Shown here piece by piece: positions 60,101 through 64,000 of a stretch of DNA of 64,000 bases. Position 1 is the stretch's first letter; each line of letters opens with the position of its first letter. The DNA lies in contig JAODTK010005793.1 in the NCBI GenBank assembly GCA_026419785.1, forward strand, positions 62,001 through 126,000, in the 5' to 3' direction. The stretch is from Sclerodactyla briareus. Taxonomy: Eukaryota > Echinodermata > Holothuroidea > Dendrochirotida > Sclerodactylidae. The notes under the pieces were generated by a model. It did no database searches, was not told where the DNA came from, and was given only the letters and a program-made list of their open reading frames with translations. A program made the position numbers and the translations under genes.

Positions 60101-63100
60101 TCAATTTTTTTGCTTTGTAGTATTATAGTTTTTCAACTTCACTTGGATTGATGAGGCCCATACTTTGTTTGTGTATTCTTTTCCCCACAATGAGTACATG
60201 AACCCTATTGTTTTTTTGTGGTCAGGTCCAGAGGTCCATCTGAGGGTCACCATAGGTCCAAAGTGTGAAATCCCTTGATATTCAGTGTGTATTTTTCCTT
60301 AAATCAAGTAGTATAGGAACCATATTGGGTGGTTGGATAAATGGGAAATTTGGTCAAATGTTTGTTGCCCCCATATAGCTTATGCCTAATAGTGGAACCT
60401 CTTTGTTCACACCTAGGAAATATCCCGCACAGTTCCTTATCAATTTTTTTTTAATTTCTCTTTACATTGTAAAATACTCATCATGTCCAGTGTCCAGTGG
60501 ATGCGGAATTGTCAGCGTTGGATTAAGTTTGGTCCCTTTCAGTTGACTGCGATAGTTATGATACCGCAATCCCCAGCGAATCAGGGCGTGGAACACCCAG
60601 CCAATCAGTACTCAGACATGCATTAATCATGCATATCGGGATAATACACGTCAAAATTGCAATCTAATGACCTGTCAATCGATGAATTGTGTATTCCTCA
60701 TATTGATATCGATTGCGGTTAAAAGCCAACCAAAAAATTGTTTCAGGGTTTCTGGCCATTGTTTTTTGGAAAAGGGGTCACAAAAAAATCCGGTTTTCCT
60801 GAAGGCAACATCGCAATCGCTCAATCACATGAGTGGTCAAGGGGTCCCTTGTTACTTAATTCTTATGCTACAGGTGTTTTGCATATGTGGAAAAACAATA
60901 ATTGATATAGTTCAAATACTAAGAATGTCCGCTGAAAAGAAATTCAAAAAGGGGGGACAGATCCCCTCTACCCTCCTGGCTGAAATCCTGAATTTTGTGC
61001 AAGTTTGTTCAATCGAGGCCTGGGTGGAAGAATCTCATAACATGGTATTCATCTTCACCATAATTAGTTTTTTTTGAGAGAGGTTCCAAAGGTATCTGAT
61101 GTCAATGGAGGGCAAGTCACAATAGGCTTATGAAATGACAGTTTGGAGAAAATGCTTTAGTCTGAATCCAAGGTGAAAATTGAGTGGGAAAACAATGAAA
61201 AAGGAATATTTTCGATCATTTTTAAGCTTGGTAACATGATTACTCAATCAGTTCTGGTTAGTAACAACAAATCCACATCTGGGGGGGGGGTTGGGGGGGG
61301 GGGGGGGGGAAGGTCAAAGATAAACTTAGGTAAGTAGAAGGCCTTTTGGCTTCCTAGGTTAAATTGCTAATTTTCCTTTTTTTTCAAGCAACACTGTTTT
61401 GGAACCAGATGGCAAGGCCTAAGATTTGTCATGACTAACCTTCACCAGCCCCACCTTCCCCTTCCCCTGTCACCAAGGCCATCCCCATGTTAATGTCCCT
61501 GGGGGGCGGGTTCCAGGCAATCATAACGGACATCCATCCCTTCGCCACCCTTGGTCTCTCTGGTCCCCCGAGTCCCCCACCCACCACACTACGTGGCTTT
61601 CGGGATCCTCCGGAGGGAAGGACTAGGACGAACCCTGCTGACCCGAACCACCTGTCCACCCTGCTCCCGGGGGTCAGAGCGCATCAGTAACCAGATGGGA
61701 CACCTGGCACCAAGTGGACCTGGTTAGCTCTCATGGCTACACGCCTATATGGCCAACCATACAGGACAAAGGGCCCGGCCTCATCCACACATCACCAGCC
61801 TGGAATCCTCCAGAAAACCCCGGAAGGGAGCCCAGGCCATCACGTTGTCTTCCATTGGGTCAGAAGAGTGCTCAATCGGCCCACCCAGTGGAGCCACGCA
61901 GGTCCATAAAGTGGTTCCAGGTAGCCCCAAGCTAATCAGAAGGGGCACAGATGTTCGTCGGTAAGAAAGCATTCCCAAAACAAGGACGGGATCCAGATGA
62001 CAACCCATCGGGGAGTGCAAAAACCAGGGGGCCGAGGGGGGTGGTCACAGGTGGGGCCCAAGGATTTGCCGGGCCCCGCCGGACTACTGGGCCCACTCCG
62101 GGTGTACAGACTGCCCTCACTGCTAAACTGCTGAAGGGAACGACAGGCCTTGGCCCCTCGACCCAAATCATCTCTGGCAGAGCGGAGCGTCCCTGGGGTC
62201 CAAAGGGACGGAAGCGCAAGTGGGAGGTATACCAATCTAGGTGGGGTGAGTTTGGCGAACCATTGAGAATGGGAGTAAAATAACTCTGCTACAGTCAACT
62301 GACTTGTGTCTGCATTAATGGGTTGAATGATTATTTTGACTTGATGATCACTTATATCAGTTCCGTTCTAGGTTATGTCAGAGTGCAATGTGATATTATT
62401 CAGGAGGACAACGAATAGACGCACAATGAAGCCAAAAGAACAATGCTTGAAACCTTACCTACATCCGAATATGTAAGCGTCTACCTCTCCCCCCTGCTCA
62501 CCCCCCTGCTCAACCTCAATCCCAAATCCCCCCCCCTTTGTCATTTTTGACAAGGGTTCATTAGCCCACCTACCTCACCCTCCACGCAAATTATCTCTAC
62601 TCCATGAATGAGACGGACAACAGACCTCATTCATGCCCTGTGGAATCGCAAATTGTTTGTTAGGTCATGCCTTGGTTGACTGCGCTGATGATTTCCCAGC
62701 TAGAGTCTACAGCGCCCTAACAGCAGAGCATTGACAGAGACACTGATCCTTCCCTCATTGGGAAGGGTCCTACAATCATAAAACCTGGAAAACTCCAGGC
62801 CCTTGGAGAAGTTTTGTCCAAAGAAACAATTGTCCTACGTCATGGGAATTTTTCCATTTGTCTGTTGCTTTTGCTGTTTAGCAGCTGTTCATGCCGCTTG
62901 GCCTGTCTTTGCTGTTATAATAGATTTTTTATTTCTATGTAAGTCATCAAGAAATAGGTCATGGAAATTTGGTTTTCGTGTGGGAAAAGTCCATGGAATA
63001 GTTTGGAATTTATTCCCCGAATCTGGCAGGAACCCTGATTGGTGGTTTTCCTTGGGGGAAAGATTCTCCAGATTTTTTTCCATCAGATCCCTCTCTATAT

Positions 63101-63339
63101 TATCACTTTATAAGTTTTCACTGGGCACAAATCACATACGTGAGGCTAACATGTCCAGTGCAATCATTAGCTCCTACCTGCTCTATCTTATATGGGCAGG
63201 TCTGCCCCGGGGCCCCCCCTCTTCCCTCTACGAGCATGAAATAGTTGTCACTTGGCATTAATTTGCTTTCTTTCTTCAACAGGTTTCTCCGAGCATGCGG
63301 CAAGCCGCTAATGTACATAGCAAGCATGATCACATAAAG
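42021..63339 (+). CDS. EMSY: EMSY-like gene (multi-exon), interrupted by premature stops and frameshifts
   Basis: Gene-level entry for the exons listed below. EMSY is a nuclear protein with an N-terminal ENT domain followed by a long low-complexity tail. In vertebrates it binds BRCA2 and HP1-type chromatin proteins and is found with SIN3/KDM5A repressor complexes. Here exons 1-3 give the ENT domain and the segment just after it, joined by correct splice phases. Later exons give the IVLPAGT and NVIVVQK landmarks in the same order as in vertebrate EMSY, separated by Ser/Pro/Lys/His-rich sequence. Four in-frame stops (44425, 45711, 46517, 46604) and several indels break it. It is therefore either a degenerate copy that kept its introns or a real gene in a noisy consensus. 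The 3' end of the gene is probably outside the window. Confidence 0.85.
42182..42642 (+). other. EMSY-like intron 1
   Basis: AT-rich intron with donor GTAAAC and acceptor TTTCTGTCATCAG. Open frames at 42393-42584 and 42383-42568 are chance. Confidence 0.7.
42643..42717 (+). CDS. EMSY: EMSY-like exon 2: second half of the ENT domain
   Basis: With the AG left from exon 1 it reads SISTERHKAEVRRAVNDE then TLTSICE. This is the most conserved stretch of the EMSY ENT domain (S-I-S-T-E-R-H-x-A-E-V-R-R-A-V-N-D-E). The exon ends at GAAAC/GTTAGT. Reading on past this donor continues openly into a spurious tail to 42808. The split ACC codon is completed by exon 3, in phase. Confidence 0.92.
42718..43662 (+). 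other. EMSY-like intron 2, containing an inverted SINE copy
   Basis: Donor GTTAGT, acceptor CCCTCCACCAG. A SINE copy on the minus strand occupies about 43265-43590. Confidence 0.6.
43265..43590 (-). mobile_element. tRNA-derived SINE, copy A
   Basis: On the minus strand GGTTCAACTTCC (a B-box-like phrase) is followed by GGACGTTTTTCCCTAGGTGGCTG, GTGCGATGGG, GGTTCGGCTGTGATGC and GTTGGCTGTGAGAAG. The same order occurs in copy B (46960-47290, plus strand). The head upstream of the B-box is worn. Confidence 0.65.
43663..43835 (+). CDS. EMSY: EMSY-like exon 3: segment after the ENT domain
   Basis: It starts in phase with exon 2 as LNGSSASWS, then shifts frame to SIEGRWLVPHMPRSV, then shifts back to PETAYLQIADKAACEAQAQN and a Lys-rich end at AAGG/GTAAGA. 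In vertebrate EMSY the matching stretch reads WSIEGRRLVPLMPRLVPQTAF, so the parts in both frames are true exon. Two frame breaks near 43693 and 43733 interrupt it. The WLVP-MPR block is a conserved EMSY feature of unknown function. The downstream AQAQN...EQKKKK segment is probably helical. Confidence 0.87.
43836..44392 (+). other. EMSY-like intron 3
   Basis: Donor GTAAGA, acceptor CTTATTTCACAG. No other feature seen. Confidence 0.65.
44393..44479 (+). CDS. EMSY: EMSY-like exon 4, with premature TAA
   Basis: In phase with exon 3 it reads AIPEVLEDPPQ, a TAA stop at 44425-44427, then TSRGHIVLPAGTRLPKK to a perfect AAAA/GTAAGT donor. Vertebrate EMSY has VVVLPSGST at the corresponding place, which supports HIVLPAGT as the homologous block. 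The stop would be CAA (Gln) with a single base change. No frameshift is needed in this exon. Confidence 0.72.
44690..44885 (+). repeat. Fragment of the 310-bp family (head module)
   Basis: GTCAGTGTGTGTGTATGTATGTGTG is followed by GCGTGACTTG and ATGAGTACATGATCCCTATTG. These are the head and first unit of the 310-bp family, in the same orientation as the arrays at 48.1 and 58.8 kb. Confidence 0.75.
45479..45513 (+). CDS. EMSY: Possible small EMSY-like exon
   Basis: Between TTTGTTTGCAGAG and CAG/GTGAGA a 35-bp exon would read, with the A left by exon 4, MTDRSEHLSHNQ. It would leave phase 0, exactly what exon 5 needs. The acceptor requires use of the second AG of CAGAG. Evidence is phase and splice borders only. 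Confidence 0.42.
45666..45923 (+). CDS. EMSY: EMSY-like exon 5, Ser/Lys-rich, with premature TGA
   Basis: 86 codons from CCCTTTCAG to AGA/GTGAGT. The frame starts VYITPTRTAFQAASR, meets a TGA at 45711-45713, then runs TITGPFLSIALGNRATSR and on through KRPSSTPDHPPTAKALKVER, a Ser/Lys stretch and HHTASSGQR without further breaks. It resembles the Ser/Lys/Arg-rich nuclear segment after the VLPSGST block in vertebrate EMSY. The TGA would be CGA (Arg) with one base change. The basic stretch could serve as a nuclear localisation signal. Confidence 0.68.
46448..46707 (+). CDS. EMSY: EMSY-like exon 6, Pro-rich, with TAG and TGA
   Basis: From CTATCACCCAG to CCCCAG/GTAGGC one frame reads GTHQTVGSTPYAPGHPILTL, a TAG at 46517-46519, SMAPPQWHYPTVLQAPVPAQ, a TGA at 46604-46606, then GPLEGRTILRHISSPIVERT to the end. 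Apart from the two stops there is no break, and Pro/Gln/Val composition fits the EMSY tail. Both stops are one C-to-T change from Gln (CAG) or Arg (CGA). It enters in phase 0, agreeing with exon 5, and leaves in phase 2. Other open frames here, including a 144-codon minus-strand one, are shadows. Confidence 0.65.
46785..46960 (+). repeat. Dispersed repeat with TATAGCGCCTTTCCATCGACA core
   Basis: An ATAATA-rich start leads to TTTTATAGCGCCTTTCCATC, AGTATGTGGCAGCAGCTAATAC and GTGTCTTGTCCAAGGAC. This order of phrases is familiar from dispersed repeats in several marine invertebrate genomes. Its class is not clear to me. Confidence 0.5.
46960..47290 (+). mobile_element. tRNA-derived SINE, copy B
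   Basis: GGGTCAACATCC (B-box-like) is followed by GGACGTTTTTCCCTAGGTGGCTG, GTGCGATGGGCGAGGTC, GGTTCCACTGTAATGC, CTTCCTGGGGTTTGTC and GTTGGCTGTGAGCAG. Copies A and C share this order. Confidence 0.68.
48140..49055 (+). repeat. About 310-bp tandem repeat family, array with TG-rich head
   Basis: The head ATGCAGTCATGCCAGTGCATG with GTATGTATGTGACGCC is followed by units with a start phrase ACACGATAACT(C)GACCCCACCTGGATGGATGAAGCTC near 48211, 48402 (a shortened first unit) and 48713. Each full unit has two halves, both containing GTACAGGAACCCTATTGTTTTGGGGTCAG-type phrases. The segment at 14.03-14.75 kb is the same family inverted. No protein is encoded. Confidence 0.9.
49409..49704 (+). CDS. EMSY: EMSY-like exon 7, His/Lys-rich, frameshifted
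   Basis: After TTTTTTTCCAG the frame reads GIVKKSSKSKHHKHHHSSKH, then GHGHGHTAAPQPL and TTSAVNAT. Later parts make best sense in shifted frames (SDSPKGTP, then NSSSKKEGHKEKQ, then QPIVGPDNKT) up to ACAG/GTGAGC. The His/Lys/Ser run is striking and I do not know it from vertebrate EMSY. Splice borders are good, but the entry phase (1) does not match the exit of exon 6 (2), so a small exon or an indel is missed. Identity as EMSY rests on position and nuclear low-complexity composition. Confidence 0.55.
49705..50553 (+). other. EMSY-like intron, nothing recognised
   Basis: AT-rich with a short chance minus-strand frame. No repeat was recognised. Confidence 0.45.
50554..50690 (+). CDS. EMSY: Possible EMSY-like exon, low confidence
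   Basis: A G/C-rich stretch ending in a good donor (CTTCAG/GTATGG). Open pieces are GKVAIQPPQTSPGTIYTTRS and LVVPTNAPAGV in different frames. Pro/Thr-rich composition and SPGTIYTT recall the TPGAATYVKTT-type tail of EMSY. The acceptor is weak (ATCAACGAG) and no single frame runs through. Confidence 0.3.
50691..52375 (+). other. EMSY-like intron, nothing recognised
   Basis: AT-rich DNA with chance frames of fewer than 100 codons. No splice-bordered exon or known repeat was seen. Confidence 0.45.
52376..52556 (+). CDS. EMSY: EMSY-like exon, Pro/Tyr-rich then Lys/Ser-rich
   Basis: From GTTAGTCTTAG to CCGG/GTGAGC it reads LIPPYHYIHSGGPPVQYYNN, IPAPLPVSSKYRPIHQPKMP and, after a one-base slip in a C-run at 52493-52498, TLPPQIVKLTSKNRSSSAG. 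The last part resembles the LPPHMSPVKITFTK segment of vertebrate EMSY in spacing and character (PP, then hydrophobic-Lys-hydrophobic-Thr). The slip in a homopolymer is the kind of break expected from sequence error. Confidence 0.6.
52870..54594. repeat. Tandem duplication, copy 1 (about 1.7 kb)
   Basis: It begins TTTCCTGATACGCTAAAGGCC and runs through an exon-like block (53396-53806) to a non-coding part with AGAACACCACATAGACAACC and CAAGGAAAAATGCAGC. The same landmarks return in the same order at 54595-56272. It includes a pure run of about 24 C (53224-53247) where copy 2 has shorter C-rich sequence. Confidence 0.9.
53396..53806 (-). pseudogene. Exon-like block with faint ZP-C resemblance, copy 1
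   Basis: Bordered on the minus strand by GATTCCAG/GAACATGACATC and CCCG/GTTAAG. The translation contains SARQRYDTTINI, RFTIPTHLHTSRFDVHTLES, EEGKVNIAIDACI and, after frame slips, RNKFRVCGFDNFSP. Hydrophobic alternation followed by (L/I)DAC and an N-K-F-R-V-x-x-F motif resembles the C-terminal half of zona pellucida (ZP) polymerisation domains, where DSCxATP and RFxFxxFxF occur. The identification is tentative. It lies antisense inside an intron of the EMSY-like gene. Confidence 0.45.
54595..56272. repeat. Tandem duplication, copy 2 (about 1.7 kb)
   Basis: Repeats copy 1 from TTTCCTTGATACGCTAAAGGCC to the AAGGAAAGGCAGATT phrase. Divergence is obvious by eye (many substitutions and small indels), so the duplication is not recent or the sequence is noisy. 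Confidence 0.9.
55095..55492 (-). pseudogene. Exon-like block with faint ZP-C resemblance, copy 2
   Basis: Borders are CGATTCAG/GAACTGACATCG and CCTG/GTGAGA, at the same positions as in copy 1 and with a better donor. The translation shares RCAIVFRS, SARQRYDTTINI, FTIPTSSHTSRFDVQT, EGNVKIAIDAC and LNRRNKFRVFA with copy 1, across two or three frame slips. Conservation of splice sites and of the minus-strand protein supports a once-coding exon. The 226-codon plus-strand frame that overlaps it (54971-55651) is not conserved in copy 1. Confidence 0.48.
56545..57065 (+). repeat. Tandem array, period about 150 bp, about four copies
   Basis: TTTGAGGTCAAAGTCATCTAGGGGTCA-type phrases recur near 56553, 56703, 56857 and 57008. 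Between them CTTCTCCTCT...AGTTCAA and GAATG(T)TCAT recur. It shares only the GGTCA flavour with the 310-bp family. Confidence 0.75.
57066..58555 (+). other. EMSY-like intron, nothing recognised
   Basis: AT-rich with chance frames on both strands and one run of about nine G (58003-58011). Confidence 0.45.
58556..58649 (+). CDS. EMSY: EMSY-like exon with the NVIVVQK landmark
   Basis: From CATCATGCAAAG to GATG/GTGAGT one frame reads PCKGNVIVVQKSSAAIKSQP then VSGRA and a TGA at 58639-58641. Vertebrate EMSY has KPNVIVVQKTTGKGT, so NVIVVQK is an exact shared heptapeptide and places this exon firmly. Near the 3' end a second frame (RVAPDTD) reads through to the donor, so a one-base slip between about 58618 and 58640 is likely. 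Confidence 0.77.
58790..60345 (+). repeat. About 310-bp tandem repeat family, longest array
   Basis: The head ATGCAGTCATGACAGTGTGTG with (TG)n then GACGCC starts the array. Units beginning with ATAACTCGACC...GGATCAAGCTCATACTTGG recur near 58843, 59160, 59478 and 59790, then weaker to about 60345, a period of about 315 bp. Each unit holds GAGTACATGATCCCTATTGTTTTGGGGTCAG and a second half with GTTGAAA(C/T)T...AGCTTCCTTATGAGGAGTAC. No protein is encoded. Confidence 0.92.
60346..61448 (+). other. EMSY-like intron, nothing recognised
   Basis: A 136-codon plus-strand frame at 60667-61077 lacks splice context and family match. G-runs lie at 61281-61309. Confidence 0.45.
61449..62245 (+). CDS. EMSY: EMSY-like large exon (or exon cluster), Ser/Pro/Gly/Thr-rich, frameshifted
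   Basis: After AACCTTCACCAG a long G/C-rich block extends to GGTGGG/GTGAGT. No single frame spans it, but successive frames give SPVTKAIPMLMSLGGGFQAI, GATQVHKVVPGSPKLI, then from 61951 an open run of 110 codons with PTPGVQTALTAKLLKGTTGL and GPSTQIISG. Composition fits the Ser/Thr/Pro-rich EMSY tail and contrasts sharply with the AT-rich introns on both sides. Frame changes fall mostly at short homopolymers. It may be two exons; a possible earlier donor is GGGAG/GTATAC at 62226. Confidence 0.5.
62246..63282 (+). other. EMSY-like intron with a 152-codon open frame
   Basis: The plus-strand frame 62803-63261 starts with ATG, has a hydrophobic stretch (IFPFVCCFCCLAAVHAAWPV) and then an aromatic-rich part. 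No family is recognised, and it lies between two EMSY-like exons. It may be chance or a worn mobile element. Confidence 0.35.
63283..63339 (+). CDS. EMSY: EMSY-like exon, 19 codons
   Basis: A pyrimidine tract ending TTTCTTTCTTCAACAG and a strong AAAG/GTAAGG donor enclose VSPSMRQAANVHSKHDHIK, in phase 0 throughout. The V-S-x-x-x-R-Q spacing recalls VVSEQTRQL in vertebrate EMSY, at about the expected place after NVIVVQK. The match is short, so the assignment leans on splice sites and position. Confidence 0.52.
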
Positions 63340-63384
63340 GTAAGGTAGTTATAGCTCCATGATGTGAGTGTTAAGTTTCGGTCG

Positions 63385-63720
63385 GGAGGCAGAAGCATGG
63401 TAGAGTGGTACCGGTGACAAGCCCAAATTCCGAGTTCAAAATCCAGCAGTCACCAGATGCGGCTGTAATTGCAGTTGCGGTGGGCGAGGTCTTGGTGTTA
63501 ACTCCCTGGTTCCGCTGTAATGCGAAGGGCTTTCTGGGTTTCCTGGAGTTTGTTACAGATATTCAGGATAAATCCTGTAGTCAAACGTTCTCTTTGACGG
63601 CACAGGAGCCAACTGAATATATTTCGCATTGACTGTTTGTCACGCTGTAGTCTTGGGGAGAAGTGGGGGGAAGGGTCAGCAATGAGGCGTTGAACTTGGA
63701 GTGAAGTCTCTCCTTAAGAT
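63385..63720 (+). mobile_element. tRNA-derived SINE, copy C
   Basis: GCATGGTAGAGTGGTACCGG resembles an A-box and GAGTTCAAAATCC a B-box, about 35 bp apart as in tRNA-derived heads. The body GGTGGGCGAGGTCTTGG, GGTTCCGCTGTAATGCG, CTGGAGTTTGTTACAG and GTTGAACTTG matches copies A and B. Confidence 0.65.
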
Positions 63721-64000
63721 TTTCCATACGAGAGGATTTTCAAAAACATATAGGGATTCTCATCAGCCAATGGTAATTTGGAGCTGAGATTTTGAGAAAT
63801 GAACTGGAGGGACTCTCCCCCACAAAAGTTTTCATGATGTAATTTGCAAACAAGAGTCAGAATCTTAACTATCCCACCCTTCCGCTCAAACATTGGTGAA
63901 GGGGGGGGGGGGGTAGGTGTAAGGGTGCCATGAGGGATGTGTCCGAGAAAGCTAATAAAGACATGCTATTTATAGTGCGCTTCTACACAACAATCTTAGC
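63721..64000. other. Right edge, nothing recognised
   Basis: It contains a G-run at about 63901-63913. No further exon was identified before the window ends. Confidence 0.4.

Overview
The window is animal nuclear DNA. It has spliced exons with GT/AG borders, LINE, SINE, MITE and DIRS-like mobile elements, microsatellites, and several tandem arrays built on GGTCA/TGACC-type motifs. That repeat style suggests a marine invertebrate, perhaps an echinoderm or another invertebrate deuterostome; I cannot fix the species. No prokaryotic features, CRISPR arrays or convincing tRNA/rRNA genes are visible. Very long C or G runs, uneven minisatellite units and paired one-base indels inside exons suggest either a noisy consensus sequence or real decay, so frame breaks are read with caution.

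Layout. 1-4.6 kb: the 5' part of a degenerate DIRS-like retrotransposon on the minus strand. It has an ORF1-like region containing an 18-bp (hexapeptide) tandem repeat, followed by a reverse transcriptase with a YIDDWLV motif that runs off the left edge. 4.9-34 kb is gene-poor and repeat-rich: a microsatellite-tailed element, a 24-bp minisatellite (7.2-8.2 kb), a hAT-type MITE with an 8-bp target duplication (9.3 kb), a fold-back element between direct repeats (9.7-10.5 kb), a piece of an about 310-bp tandem family (14 kb), a LINE reverse transcriptase scrap (16.7 kb), an AACGTTTT-type MITE inside a TATC microsatellite (21.2 kb), and an about 200-bp tandem array (22.3-23.2 kb).

Genes. An unrecognised minus-strand gene starts at 40541. 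Three of its exons join in phase (40541-40181, 36163-35976, 35062-34984), with a possible last exon near 34.4 kb. Head to head with it, about 1.5 kb away, an EMSY-like gene runs on the plus strand from 42021 to at least 63339. Its first exons encode an ENT domain with very strong similarity to EMSY, a chromatin-associated repressor known as a BRCA2 partner in human. Later exons keep EMSY landmarks (IVLPAGT, NVIVVQK). As written the gene carries four premature stops, each one C-to-T change away from CAA, CAG or CGA, plus several frameshifts, so it is a decaying copy or a noisy consensus.

Inside one large EMSY intron (52.87-56.27 kb) lies a tandem duplication of about 1.7 kb. Each copy holds a minus-strand exon of about 400 bp with splice borders at the same place in both, and the translation faintly resembles the C-terminal half of a ZP domain. 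The same introns hold a tRNA-derived SINE family (three copies), an about 150-bp array, and four of the five segments of the 310-bp family with its TG-repeat/GACGCC head; the fifth lies just upstream at 38.6 kb.
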